A DNA stretch of 64,000 nucleotides, taken from Xiphias gladius. Lineage: Eukaryota > Chordata > Actinopteri > Istiophoriformes > Xiphiidae. Shown here piece by piece: positions 1 through 12,000 of the stretch; position 1 is the stretch's first letter, and each line of letters opens with the position of its first letter. The stretch is from NCBI RefSeq assembly GCF_016859285.1, contig NC_053419.1:9396501-9460500 (forward strand), given 5' to 3'. The translations under genes and the position numbers were made by a program. The notes beneath the pieces were generated by a model that worked only from the letters and a program-made list of their open reading frames with translations, made no database searches and was not told the origin of the DNA.

Positions 1-181
1 TTTCTTGTGCTAAGCTAACCATATGTGGTGTAAAAACACAGTGTTTTGCTGGTACAGATTAAACAGACAACGGATAAAGTGTTAATTAGTGAACTTTAGA
101 AGCGCTGGTAGTCTGATTTTTATCTGTTTGTGTAACTCCTCATTCAGCTACAGTAACTCAAACCTTTGTCTTTTCTTGCAG

Positions 182-280
182 CACGCACACGCACACTCAT
201 CAGGCTTCTTCATCACTCAGGACTCCTCGTTTGGAAACCTCATCCTCCCCGTCCTCCCACGCCTGGAGCCTGAGTCATGA
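182..280 (+). CDS. C-terminal coding exon of an unidentified gene (partial)
   Basis: This is the last coding exon of a plus-strand gene that starts left of the window. A pyrimidine-rich acceptor ending in ttgcag at 181 opens a frame of 32 codons ending in TGA at 278-280. The peptide begins HAHAHSSGFFITQDSSFG and ends VLPRLEPES. A convincing poly(A) signal follows about 410 bases downstream, which supports a real 3' end. I do not recognise the protein. There is too little of it for a domain call, and the exon phase cannot be fixed without the preceding exon. Confidence 0.6.
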   Translation, partial: HAHAHSSGFFITQDSSFGNLILPVLPRLEPES

Positions 281-715
281 CCTCGGACTCCTGATCTCCC
301 TCCATACTGCCTGAGACAAAGCTTAGAAACAAAATATGTGCACATCAGACCACTGTCTCTCCCAGTTTCCTCTTTTAAGTCTGTGGTTAATGGACAGTTG
401 TTTGTCAAGTTGTAAACAATCTCAGGGGGAAGTGAATCCATCATTTTTACATTTTCCAGATTAACAACCTGGCTGCTGATTTTAGGAAAGCTTTAAAAAA
501 AAAAAACAGTTGGATTAGAGATTCCAGATCACTAAGAAAAATCCTGTTAAGTCATCCAGGGGCTAAAGACAAACTCTACAGAAATACTGTAAATGTTATC
601 CTGCTCTGTTGCCTATCATATGGCTTTCCATAAAATGTACATTTTTGTCAGGTTTTTACATTTGTAATTGATTTGTATTGATATTTGGACAATAAAATTG
701 TTACATGCAATTGTG
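281..715 (+). other. 3' UTR with poly(A) signal of the left-edge gene
   Basis: Noncoding sequence follows the TGA at 278-280. AATAAA lies at 691-696 and is followed by a GT-rich stretch (ttgtgtatgtattgg), the usual layout of a cleavage site. The transcript probably ends near 710-720, converging on the minus-strand gene whose own signal is at 1048-1053. Confidence 0.6.
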
Positions 716-1029
716 TATGTATTGGATTTCAGCTTTCATTTTTGCAAATGAAAAAAAAAAAAGAAGGCAGAAGGCCTAAATACATAGTCTATGACTGTGT
801 TCAGATGATAAGGTTTTAAGATCAATTCTTCTTTTGTCTCGCTTCTTTTTTTTGTGACTTGACCGGTCGCATCCGTGTTTTCAAATGATCCAAATCCAGT
901 CTAAATGTGAACAGCCCTCTGTTCTGAGAGGACCCACAGGCTCCACTTGAGTTCCCTAGGTTGGATCTGATTTACCCTTCCCTACCAATGAACAAAGGCA
1001 CGTTTTTAAGACCTGTTTAACTTCATTAT

Positions 1030-1777
1030 GCTCTCAGTTTTTTGTGGTTTATTGTAAAACAGTGGTCAGCAGCACACAAAACAACGCACAACGGATTAAA
1101 TACCACATATTAGCATGCATAAAAAACATTTTTTGAGTCACTGAACCTTGAATACTGACGAGTCCCTCACTGATCAGACTGTTTACTGCAACCACTTAAC
1201 TATAAAGTGGTGTGTAATGTGCCCATTACAGATTGCTTCATGATTCAGTGGAAACGAAGCACGCTGAAACTTTGTTATAATGAATTCTGAGCTGCCATGA
1301 CTGCAGCATAAAACAATGTTTCTAGTGAGAGTCTCGCTGGATCTAAGAACAAGAGCTTGTTTATCCAGAGTCACAATTTTCAATGGATGTTTCACAACTA
1401 TACAAGAAGAAATCTAGTGGACAGGAGGCAGAAAGACCTACAGTATTTCGACACCCACGGCAGCAGAAATGTGGCCCGATTGTAATGCAGCCACACGATA
1501 TGATCAGAAGTACACGAGGCTGTGAAAAAGTTGGTGCAACAGAAAAAAGAAATCACAACAACCTTGCAATATAGTTCCTGGATTAAGTTGAGAACCACAG
1601 ACTAAGGTGGCACAGTGTGGAACAATGGATGAAGAGAATCCATGGATGGGCTTTTCTTTGACAAGGCGTTTTATGTTTTATGTGTTGGATTTTCTTTGAA
1701 TTTGTACAAGAACTGTGCATTGCAGGCCTCTGATTCAGTCATAAGGAGTCAGTCCACACACTATCTTTAACTATTTG
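1030..1777 (-). other. 3' UTR of the CCDC106-like gene
   Basis: On the minus strand the sequence after the stop codon (TGA at 1780-1778) runs without another supported exon to AATAAA at 1053-1048. That makes a 3' UTR of about 0.75 kb. The left-edge gene ends on the other strand about 0.3 kb away. The end position is inferred from the signal alone. Confidence 0.5.
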
Positions 1778-2085
1778 TCACTTTGACACGATTGGCAGCA
1801 GTTCTCCTTTCGCCTTCATCATTTTGATCTTGGCCCTAATGGTGTCATCCATCGCCTGTCGACAGCGGTGAGCATAATGCGCCAGCGTCTCCTCTTTCTC
1901 GTCCCACGGCGCCAACGCATGAAACACCTCCGGAGCGGCCAGGCTGAGCTCGGCTATGGCCGCCGTGCGCGAGATCGTGTTGCGGTCCACTCCGACCCGG
2001 TCAAAGGCCACCTTCATGGAGACGCTGCGCCGAAACTCCTGGAGGGCGGCCATGTAGCGCGCTATCACACCCACTACGTTTTTCA
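1778..2085 (-). CDS. ccdc106: CCDC106-like exon 5 (C-terminal domain, stop)
   Basis: The acceptor ctcctctccag ends at 2086. The exon starts with TG, which completes a Met codon from exon 4, and encodes the conserved C-terminal domain (residues 387-488) up to TGA at 1780-1778. This exon carries the family signature. Confidence 0.85.
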
Positions 2086-4630
2086 CTGGAGAGGAGAGAC
2101 ACAGCGGAAAGTTCAATGTAAATGACACATCAGCATATTAGTGCAGTATTTAGTAACAACCAGGCTTTATACTTATAAGCAAAGTATGACACTGGTATCA
2201 CTGTTACTGTGTGGTGAATGTTCTCTGTTGTGTTAGGTTCTTACTCCTGACTCTGGTGTTCTCTCCCTCCCGGCTCCTCTTGCTCTTCAGGGTCCGGTGG
2301 TGCTCCAGAGGGTGAAGCTCCATTTCCTCGAACGAGTCAAACAGCGTTGGCGAATCGAACCCTGCCACATCGTCAGATGAGGTCATGTGAGAACTTCCCG
2401 GGTCCATCTGATTAGAGTAACGAGGCCACCTCTTCTCTGGAATTAAGAAACAGGAAATAATGCATTTGGCCATCTGGCAAGAGAAACTTTTTGGCTACAG
2501 GATTATATTTTGGAGTACATGGAAAATCATTTGTCAATTAAAACTGAATTTGGATGTTTTTGTTTTTATTTTGATTTTGGTATTCCTGGACTTCCTGGAT
2601 GATTTATTTATCTTATTTTACTACTATTGTTGTATTATCTATCTATCTATCATTGTTTTTTCTTACTCTTTGCATCTATTTTATTTTCTTTATCACTATT
2701 GTATGATTATTTGAAAGCACCGCACTTTGGTGTAGTCACTCAATTCATCGTCACTGTAGGTGAATTTTCAAACCCAAATTCTACCTGGCCGCAGTTTGTC
2801 CTGCAGGAAGTCACAGATGAGTTCGGCTTTCTTAGTGAGTTCAAGCTGCAGCAGCTCTTTGTCCTGCTTCAGACTGGAGATCACCTCTGTCATCTGCTGG
2901 TTACGGCTGCGTTCTGCACAAAGTAACGCTCGCAGCTTCTCCAGCTCACTCTGGCCATCTGCAGCTTTACACATACGAATACAGCAGTAAGCAAAAGGAG
3001 GCCAGACGTGTGGAAGCCAAGAGTGTGGGCGTGTGTGCGCACGCACGCACACACACACACACGCACGCACTCTGGGTAAGAATCAGTCTTCTGCATCATA
3101 AGATCAACTTTGATTCAGACACATCTGATGCAGACCCTACACTATTTTTTCCGAGCCTGACTAAGTAGCTGTACCTGCAGTCTTCTCTGTAGTCTCTGTG
3201 GCGGAGCTGCATCTATCGGCCTGCTCTGTGGTCCCTCTCGTACAGCTGCCTCCACCCAGTAGCTCCATCTCTGGGCCCACTGACCCCTCACACCCCAGAT
3301 TCTGTCCATGCTGGGGCTGAGGGCAGGGTGGGAGGGGCTTGCTGGGCAACAGCGTGTGAGTGAACTGAGAGTGTGTGTTTGTTGCTTGACAAGCCTGTAA
3401 AGGATTGACAGCGTCTGCCTCTGCTAGCCCTGTGCTAGCAAAAGTGTCGTAGTCCTCTGCTGAGGTCGCCTCCTGCTTGACCTTCTTCCTCGCCACCTCT
3501 CCTCCCGGTGCACCGCCTCTTTTTCTGGATGGGCGGGGCTCGTAGTCTCCATACTCGTCCGTGGCTGACGAGTCGCATCCAGCGATGTCAAACAGCCGGC
3601 TGCCGAACTCCTCCCCCTCTGATGCGGCTTCGCTGCCGGAGAGGTCACATGAGATCCTCGCTGCCACCTGAGAGGTATGAGAGAGAGAACAGATGAGCCT
3701 AAGCACCGAACCCTCACTGGCTTTAACTAACATCGACTGAGAGCTCAGTGTAAATGCCCGAGTATGTAACTTAAAGGGGCATTCCACCAATTATACAAAT
3801 GAAGGTCAGTTAACTCAGCATGGGGAGTACTACTCAGCCTTGTCCAATGTGTCTCTTAAAAGCCCCCCAATTCGGTGGAAGTGCAGTATTAAACCACAAG
3901 AGCACCCCGTTAAAGCCCCCATGTGTAGGATCTATCATCATAAAATGGACCACATGTCTGCAACGGAATTTCAAATGTATTTTGAAACTGATTTCTAGTA
4001 TAGAGTGTAGGAGAGGTTTGACAATCGGGAGAAACCGTAGCAAAGACCGATCACTGCCTACAGGTCATTTAACGTAACATGAATTGTATGTCGACAGACA
4101 GGTGGTTTTTTCAGGACTGCAGCCTAAGCATTAAGGTCTCAAAATGTCTGCCCAAGAGCCCCGAGACACCTGCTGATTTTACAGTGGGACAACCCTAAGC
4201 CCTTGCAAACTTTTCAGGACCATAGGTCTCTGAGAGTCTGTAAGGTTAGACATTTGGGTTTACCACTGAGACTGCATTTGAAGAGCATCGTGACATATTT
4301 CCTATTGAAACAGGATGGTGTCTACCCTACCTTATTGGACGGACGCCCTCCAACAACCCTCTCCTGTCCCTGGCCGGTGTTCGCTGAGCCTCCGCAGCTG
4401 TTGCTATGGTCACTGAGGGGCCAATGGTAGGCGTGTCCGGCCCCACAGCCCCAAATGGCAACGGGGACCGTGCTACCGTGGAGACCAGGTTCTGGTGTCA
4501 GTACGTTGGCATAAGAACCGCGAGCGAGGTGCTGCAGGCTGGGGATGAGGTTGCAGATGGTGCCGTGGCTGTGAGCCCATCGGACGAGTTTGCACAGACT
4601 GTCAGAGGTGGTCTGAAGCGGGTCGGACAT
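1778..4630 (-). CDS. ccdc106: CCDC106-family coiled-coil nuclear protein (488 aa, 5 coding exons)
   Basis: Join on the minus strand: 4331-4630, 3175-3667, 2785-2958, 2245-2436, 1778-2085. All borders are GT-AG, the frame holds throughout and the total is 1,467 nt. Residues 1-100 form a distinctive N-terminus (MSDPLQTTSDSLCKLVRWAH). Residues 101-264 are acidic/serine-rich with a bipartite nuclear localisation signal at about 148-164 (SRKR...ARKKVKQE). A coiled coil covers about 268-320. The C-terminal domain, about 385-488, contains the block FDRVGVDRNTISRTAAIAEL and ends LLPIVSK. That domain matches human CCDC106, a nuclear p53-interacting protein of about 280 aa, so this protein is much longer at the N-terminus. 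A start seven residues further upstream (MMDKVSN-) is possible through an exon at 5466-5477. The family call is good; orthology and function here are inferred. Confidence 0.82.
2245..2436 (-). CDS. ccdc106: CCDC106-like exon 4
   Basis: Residues about 323-386: EKRWPRYSNQ..., an acidic stretch, then a basic cluster (LKSKRSREGENTRVR). The acceptor is taattccag. The donor is GGA|gtaaga, with phase 1 on both sides. Confidence 0.78.
2785..2958 (-). CDS. ccdc106: CCDC106-like exon 3 (coiled coil)
   Basis: Residues about 265-322, with heptad-like leucines in SELEKLRALL...SLKQDKELLQLELTKKAELI. The acceptor is gctgcag|AT and the donor CCAG|gtagaa. It is phase 1 on both sides and in frame with both neighbours. 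A (CA/CG)n tract lies in the intron upstream at about 3034-3070. Confidence 0.8.
3175..3667 (-). CDS. ccdc106: CCDC106-like exon 2 (nuclear localisation signal, low-complexity linker)
   Basis: Residues 101-264. The acceptor cctctcag precedes GTG GCA GCG and the donor is GCAG|gtacag. The first third is acidic and serine-rich, then the bipartite basic signal, then a Pro/Gln/Gly-rich linker. Confidence 0.8.
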
Positions 4631-4639
4631 GTTAGAAAC
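4331..4639 (-). CDS. ccdc106: CCDC106-like exon 1 (start codon region)
   Basis: The acceptor tctgctctag ends at 4640. The exon then reads GTTTCTAAC followed by ATG at 4630-4628, and runs to the donor AATAAG|gtaggg at 4331. The nine bases before the ATG are in frame, so translation may start in an earlier exon. ATG ATG GAC AAG at 5477-5466 followed by gtacct would splice in phase and has an upstream in-frame stop. Either start gives essentially the same protein. Confidence 0.7.
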
Positions 4640-5926
4640 CTAGAGCAGAGAGAGAGGAGAAAGTGTCTAAGGCCGCTTGATACTTACTGTATGTTCAGTC
4701 TCAAGAAAAGGCTTCTCGAGCTACAACTTATTGTTTTTAGACTGCAGCTAATTAGGCTACGTGGCCAAAAAACTTAACCAGAACCAGACCTTCTGTGTTT
4801 TTTATTCTATTTTTTGATGTATTTATTTTTAACAAAGTTTTCTGATTTTAATATTTTTGTCAGTATTATGAATCCAATTTTATTTCAATGTATATTTGCT
4901 GAAATTATCATAGGATTTTTTGACTTCTTTTTAGATGTTTAGGGTGATGCTTCGACTAATAGTAATAATGATTCAACAAAGCTGAAATTAATAATAGTTT
5001 AATAATACCTGGGGACTTAAGCCACTTCACTCTGATCACTGGGAGGTATAACCCAAAGGGTGTGTCCAGATCAAAATGATAGGAAATTCTCAATTTTTTG
5101 TGTGTTTGTATAAACGTCAGGGATGGTTTGTATATTTATTCATGTTTTGAATGTTTGTACACATTGCTCTTGTCCATCAAAAGATGGGAAGTTAAATTCG
5201 GGCTTTTAATTTCATCTGACTGAGACAAATGTATGCAGATTTTAAAGGCACTTTTACTGTTTACTTTTGGTGTTGGCTCTTTGGTATGGATTCACATTTC
5301 CAATGGACATCTCAACCGTTTCTAGTTCAAAACTAAATTCCCCCACAAAAGGAATAAAGAAATTCAAATAATAATAACACAAATAATAACACATACACCA
5401 GTGAACTGTGCTACTGTAACTCACTGTAAACTCCAATCAAAGGATCATCGAGGACAAACAGGTACCTTGTCCATCATCAGACACGTCTCTCACATCCACA
5501 GGCGAACCCCAGTTCACCAGAAACAAGAACAAAGCCCCTGCAGCCCATTAACGTCTCATATTTACCTTTTTTAAAATTTATTTATTACAATAATAAAACC
5601 TTTCAGCTGTGAGGTCGAGGCAGGTTTCACATCATCACACCGTCCTCCTTTATCCTTTACGTGTCCTCAAGCCGGAGCGACTGTTGATCCCGACATGACG
5701 CACATATTGTTTGATGAAATAGCATGAATATCCCATCATGTGTCCAGCAGTTGTTTAATTACAGCCTTCTTTGTCTGGAAGGTTTAACATCACCAGAATC
5801 CAGGGTGGGGGAGTCGGTTTGCTGCCATCAGCTGGACAGGAGGAGGAACTGCCGCCTCCTCTCGCTGTGCGTGTGAGGTAACACTCACCTCTAGTGGCCG
5901 CGGTGGGGAAACGCACAATAACTCCA
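4640..5926 (-). other. 5' intron and possible noncoding 5' exons of the CCDC106-like gene
   Basis: The part from about 4780 to 5430 is AT-rich intron with no coding signal. Two donor sites read on the minus strand may mark 5' exons: GACAAG|gtacct ending at 5466, preceded by ATG ATG, and CTAGAG|gtgagt ending at 5890 in a short GC-rich patch next to the pentanucleotide array. A pyrimidine-rich acceptor (gacctcacag) is visible near 5610. The order and the transcription start are guesses. Confidence 0.35.
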
Positions 5927-6101
5927 CATATTATATTATATTATATTATATTATATTATATTATATTATATTATATTATATTATATTATATTATATTATA
6001 TTATATTATATTATATTATATTATATTATATTATATTATATTATATTGTATTATATTATATTATATTATATTATGTTATATTATGTTATATTATATTATA
6101 T
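5927..6101. repeat. (TTATA)n pentanucleotide microsatellite, about 175 bp
   Basis: About 35 consecutive 5-bp units with only three substitutions (ttgta once, ttatg twice). It separates the 5' side of the CCDC106-like gene from the region upstream of the sorting nexin. Open frames through it (repeating ILYYI) are artefacts of the repeat. Confidence 0.97.
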
Positions 6102-7850
6102 GACACCCCTGTATTTTGATAATATATAAAGTTTTTGGCGCCTATCTTGCATATTTGTGGGCAAAAGAGCTGTGAAATTCCGTTTACTAGCGCATAATCC
6201 CTCCGGTGAAACTGCATCATCTGCAGCTGAAACTCCAGTATCGAGCCTCCGTCTCCGTCGTTCTTTGGGCGCGTATTGACTACATTCAAAGTCGGGCAGA
6301 CTTGGACCCTGGAGGGCTGTTTTCACATTCATCTGCTGTAGGAGGAAAACGCCGCTCTATGTCTCACCTCGGCTGTGAGTGTCCATACCACATGATTGTG
6401 TGACACCACAGCCGGTTTTGAAGCCAGTCCCAGCCCAATATGCAACTTACGCACGTGGTATGGAAATGTCAAAGCCCCAGTGCACACGAACTAGGAACTG
6501 TCTTTTTGAGGCAGGAGCCATTTTGTGCTCAGCCGTCAAACTTTTGAAACAAAACACATTTGCATATTGATAGATTCTGGATTTTTGATTGAGGGGGAAG
6601 GAGCAAATGTGCTAATGTTAAGTTTATTTTTATGTGTTTTTAAGTAAAAATAAGCATTTTGACCATGATGACACCTGAATGAACTTAATCTTTAAATGTA
6701 TCACTTCATTGGCGAGATGCGCTGTTGAAAAAATCTAAATACAAGCATTTATCTGTAAACAACTGTGTCACTAATAAAAGTGTGTGTAGCCTTTCCTTAA
6801 TTTACATTTGAAGTTGACCTGTAAGACAATATGTGAGTTGGATTCGCACGTGGGTAATGTAGCCCTTTCAGTATTATGTTAAAGTCATTCCTTTAATTGT
6901 GTTATCGTAAACCAATGATACATTTCTACGGGAAGAAATGGGGACAATTAACAGTAGGACCATGGGCTAATTAAAGCTGCATAGCACCATGAGTAAAGAT
7001 ACCCTCCAAATATATTACAAGACAAAAATACTCTGCTTTGAATAATAATTTGGGCTTTATGGTTTTTCAACAAAAATGTTATAATTTACCTATAGTTCAA
7101 AATTCATAAATTACATCTGCTCCCTCTTCCATATTAAAAAATTCTGAACAGCTGGAAACAAATGTCCCCTGCTTCACTGAAAGGTCTGTTGTCAGTGAAT
7201 GTACATATACTTTTCCATGTCACACTTGATGTAGGTCAGATGTGTCCTGGACCGGGACTGCCCTTCCACACTGGTTGTGATGTACACCCCTTAAACTCAG
7301 ATTTTAAGGTGAGCACTAGGAAAAACCAACCCCCTGCGGCAGATGAACTGAAAACCAGCTCTCCGGTGCCGAACTCTGCTCATACTGTACATCACTGTGC
7401 ATAGCGAAGCTCCAACATGCAACATAAAGCAAAGAGATTTTTGAATAGAGGGGCTCTTTAAAACACAAGCAGTACAAACAGGACTTTAATTTCTCTCTTT
7501 AAAGTAAACTGCAGTAGTATACTAATAATAAATGGGGATATAACTCATTCCGGTTTTTCTATTGGATTTGTGGCATTTTAAAAGATGGTGTGCTTATATA
7601 ACAGGACGATACATTCATAAGTTGGGGCCTTAAAAAGGGGTTTATGTGGGTTTTTTTTACATTTAAGAATTCAGTGACTTGACTGAACTTGCTCCTAGCT
7701 CCACCCTCCATTAGTCAGCCAGTCTACTACGTGTTAGGACTGGTGCCTTTAACTTCCAAGCATCTAGGGAAGAGGAGGAAGAAAGAAAAAAAGGAAAAAA
7801 GGAGGACTTTCCCCTGGCTCTTATCTGGGGGAAAAACAGCCACATAGTTC
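6102..7850. other. Intergenic DNA upstream of the sorting nexin
   Basis: AT-rich sequence with short unrelated open frames. I see no exon, RNA gene or clear repeat. The last part (about 7,650-7,850) becomes purine-rich and may belong to the promoter region of the sorting nexin. Confidence 0.5.
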
Positions 7851-8313
7851 GTCGCACTGTTCGTCAACTTGAAACTTTCACCGGCATCTTCGGCTGGAGA
7901 GAAAATCTGCCGTGAAGGCGGGTTTCCTCTGCATTTTCCGTCTGGGATTAAGTTCTGTATGGAAACAAATGATATTTGAACCCGCAGAGAGGAGCGGAGA
8001 GAGAGGAGGGAGGTGGGTGTCGGATACAAGGCTGTGTGTTTCTGTTCTTGTTCTTTTATGCACGGATCTCGGATTCAAGCCTGTTTGATTATGACTAAAG
8101 TGGAAAACAAATAACCCTTCTTTTCTTCTTCTTCTTCTTCTTTTTTTATTTTTTTATTTTTTGCCGCTGCGCGATCTAAATCTCATTCAAGTGCCACAGA
8201 AATCTTAAAGGTTTAATCCGGGAAGAAAAAGCAAGTTCTTGAGGCGACTTTGCAGTGAACAAGAGGACACTGAAACAGAAAAAGACACAAGTAATATTAG
8301 TGATAATAAAATT
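7851..8313 (+). promoter_or_regulatory. Likely 5' UTR / proximal promoter of the sorting nexin
   Basis: GC-richer DNA with several CpGs precedes the start codon. It includes a purine tract (ggagcggagagagaggaggg, near 7991-8010) and a pyrimidine tract with T-runs at about 8117-8162. No TATA box or definite start site is evident, and I cannot tell whether the leader is spliced. The frame is open upstream of the ATG back to about 8239, but family homology begins at the ATG. Confidence 0.4.
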
Positions 8314-9083
8314 ATGGCGTTGAAGGCCAGAGTGTTGTACGACTTCCACTCTGAAAACCCAGGGGAGATCTCCATAACAGAGAATGAGCTGGTGACCCTG
8401 TTCAGCGAGGAGGAGCTGGAGGGCTGGCTGGAGGGGGAGAACAGCAGGGGGGAGACTGGCCTCTTCCCCGCCTCCTATGTGGAGATCGTCAAGGATCACA
8501 TCACCTCCAATAGTAACAACAACAGCTTCTCCTCGCCCAAAACCAAAGCCCTGCCACCCACCCAGACCTCCTTCACATCTCCTGACTCCCAGCCGCAGAG
8601 GGGACTCGGGGCCGGCAGTGGCGGGAGTGGTGGAGGCAGCTTCCACACCAGTCAGGGCAGTGACGACGACTGGGACGACGACTGGGACGACGGCTCTCCT
8701 GCTACCGATGCGCCTCAGGGTCTTGGTAGCACGCCCCCCTTGCACCCAGTGACCACCTCCTTGCCTGCACGCCGTGGGTGTGCCCAGCAGCATCAGCAGC
8801 ATGCCAAGAGCTCGGCCACGGTGGGGAGGAACCTCAACAGGTTCTCCACCTTTGTCAAGTCCGGAGGCGAGGCCTTCTTGCTCGGGGAGGCCTCTGCTTT
8901 TGTGAAGGATGGGGACAGGATCTGTGTGGTGATGGGGAAGCACGGGCCCGAATGGCAGGAGGATCCATACCCGTTCACGTGCACCATTGACGACCCCACC
9001 AAGCAGACCAAGTTCAAAGGCATGAAGAGCTACATGTCCTATGGCCTGACCCCAACGCACACAAATGTACAAGTCAACCGCAG
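8314..9083 (+). CDS. snx18: snx18-like exon 1 (SH3, linker, start of PX)
   Basis: From ATG (attATGg) to the donor CGCAG|gtacaag, ending in phase 2 and encoding residues 1-256 plus two bases. A (CTTCCT)-like pyrimidine run follows directly inside the intron. Confidence 0.92.
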
Positions 9084-12000
9084 GTACAAGCTCTCTTCCT
9101 CTTCCTCCTCCTCCTCATCCTCCCTATCTAGGGGCTTATTTCCTCACTGGATCCTCTGGCCCCCATACACTTAAAATAAATGTTTCTGTGGTTCTCCCTG
9201 TGACCACAATTAATCCCACAAAATAGCAAAAATAGAGATGACTGTGACCTTTGGCCCGGTGAAGTTCTCAGAAATCTCCCTTTTCTCCCTTTTCCTCTTT
9301 AAGATTTCCTCTGCACCTTTCAAATTGTTCCCCTGTCAGTAGGTCTGTAATTCCAAACCAATATTTGCTCACTTAAATTTCATTTACCACCTGGCCCAGC
9401 TGGGAAAAAGTCCTGTGTTTGCTTTTCCTCCGTCTTTTTCACACCTTCCCCCTACACTTCCCCAACCCTCTCCTTCCTTCTCATCCTCCCACTTGTCCAC
9501 TCTTTCTCCATTCCCCGCAGGTATAAACACTTCGACTGGCTGTACGCTCGGCTCGTGGAGCGTTTCCCTGTCATCTCAGTGCCCCACCTGCCGGAGAAGC
9601 AGGCCACCGGACGCTTCGAGGAGGACTTCATCTCCAAGAGGAGGAAGGGTCTGATCTGGTGGATGAACCACATGACCAGCCACCCTGTGTTGGCGCGTTG
9701 TGATGTTTTCCAGCATTTTCTAACGTGCGGGGTAGATGAGAAGGCCTGGAAACAGGGCAAGAGGAAGGCAGAGAGGGACGAGCTGGTCGGGCCCAATTTC
9801 TTCCTCACGATCAGGTAGGAGTGGTGGTTATGTACTGCAGAGGTTGTGGGTTTGAATCCTTGTTTTTATTACAAACTTATAAACAGCATTGAGTGCACAC
9901 TGGAAAGCCTTTGACGTGTTGCATGTTTAAATATACTCAATTTAACAGATGTGCGCAGCTGTTTTTCTCTTTATGATAGGCTTCCACAGCCTATAATGTA
10001 ACAAGTATCTGTTGTAGATGTATGTATGTATGAATGAGTAGACGCCAACATCTACCCCATTAACAGCAGAAAATAGATCTGAATACAGTGCTGCTACAAC
10101 ACAGATTGGGTTTTAATTTGGATTTATAAGGGCCATTGTCCTTTCACTTTCTTAACTTAAAAGCTATCTTAACTTTTCACTCTCATGGCTCTGTTGTCAC
10201 TATTACATGCTCGTGCAACTTTTATAACCAAGCACTGAGTGCATTAAGGTCAAGCACAATCGCTGAAGATTGTAAAGGCATCCTGGGAAATGTAGGCCAC
10301 CAGTATAAAGATGGGGCTGGTTGAGGAAAAGAGTGTACACCAAAACAATAAATTACAGCCCTTCACATAATGTTCCAAACATTGCAAATTAATGATGGAC
10401 CAGGGGATGGACCACTTAACGAGAACACTTAACATTGTAATGCATTCCTTTTTAATTGTCCTGCAGAAAAAGACTACTCTTGTGAAGCTTTAAATATTAT
10501 AGTTATGTTAATACTGTGTCAGAGATGTAAAAATCAAGTTTGTGGTGTTGGATTACATCATAGTTTTTCATTAGGTGTTCCTGTTATTTTGTCGACCCAC
10601 TTTATAACAGTGTAAAAGTAACTACTGAGGATATTTGCCCTCTCACAAGACACTGTTATCTGGTTTCCTTGTGTCAGTGTGCTGTAAGTACAGGCTTTCA
10701 TCATTGAGATCGCCTGATAATGAAAGATATAACCAGACCAGAGAAATAATCTGTTCTCACATGGTTGTGTAATAAAGATGATATGATGTGTGAAATAAAA
10801 AGAAACCATAAAGGACTTTCAAATTAAAGCCACGAGGTCTAAAATGACTGTCTTTTCCCCACATTTCTCCTTCAGCACACCTGCTGTCCCTCTGGATCTC
10901 CAGGAAGTCGAGAGCAAAATCGAAGGCTTCAAGACCTTCACCAAGCGGATGGACGAGAACATCGTTGTCGTGAACACCACCATCAACGAGTTCGCCCGCA
11001 AGCAGATGGCAGGGTTCAAAAAGGAGTACCATAAAGTGGGACAGTCCTTCAAATTCCTGGCACAGGCATTCGATCTGGACCAGCAGGCCTACTCAGCGGG
11101 CCTGAACAAGGCCATTGCCTACACTGGCGAGGCCTACGAGGCGATAGGAGAGTATTTTGCTGAGCAGCCACGCCAAGACCTGGATCCTATTTCTGACCTG
11201 CTGGATCTCTACAGAGGACACCTGGCCAATTTTCCTGACATCATCCATGTACAGAAAGGTGCGGAAGTGTTTGTGTGTGTGTGTGTGTGTGTGTGTTCCT
11301 GTGGGATCCAAATTCAGAACCACAGTGTTTGTCATATAGCATAAATGCAAAGGAATTTGTGACACATTTGTGAGTGACAGTGAGCACATTTACATGTTAA
11401 AAACCTGGGGATGGGAAAGAAACTGTGCAGTGTTGTGTGCAAGGAATGACAGGAGTATGCGAAGGAGTTACATACTGACAAAAAAAAGCATTAAACCTCC
11501 AACATGCTTGCAAGAAATCAATGAGGTGCAGGACCTAGCATACTTCTCTTCACAGGGAGGTTAGCTTCAGGTAGAGGTGTAGGGACTGAGTGATCAGGAC
11601 TCTTGCTGATGGGTGACTGTGCAGGGTGGAGGGTTGCAGATATGAAGGGTTTGAATCCAGGCCTCTCGCTCTGGGTTCCATGCAGCAGACAGTAATCTTC
11701 TGTGAAACAGGAGACACACAAATTTACTGTAGTTATTTTAACTTGCTTTAAAAAAAATAATTAATGTTGCTTCTAAAAGCCATCCAGCCCGCAGCCTTCC
11801 TATCTATTAATTATGTCAATATAAAGGCAGACAATATACAAAGACCCAGATTCTGACTGCTTCCTAACCAAAGGCAACATCTGTTTTCATTTACTGAACT
11901 GCAGTGTCAGTCTGGGTCGAAAACTGAAACCCTTGGCCAGTCCATTGTGTACAACACTCCGGGTACTGTGAAAGCCTGTACTCACTCATTTGAAAACACA

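Noticed and set aside
5894..6103. Open frame with repeating ILYYI residues
   Set aside because: It is only the translation of the (TTATA)n array.
8176..9072. 298-codon open frame on the minus strand
   Set aside because: It is the antisense shadow of snx18-like exon 1. The sense strand encodes a clear SH3-PX protein, and the antisense product has no recognisable domain.
9838..9858. B-box-like word gtgggtttgaatcctt just after snx18-like exon 2
   Set aside because: There is no matching A box or cloverleaf around it. It is too little to call a SINE or a tRNA gene.
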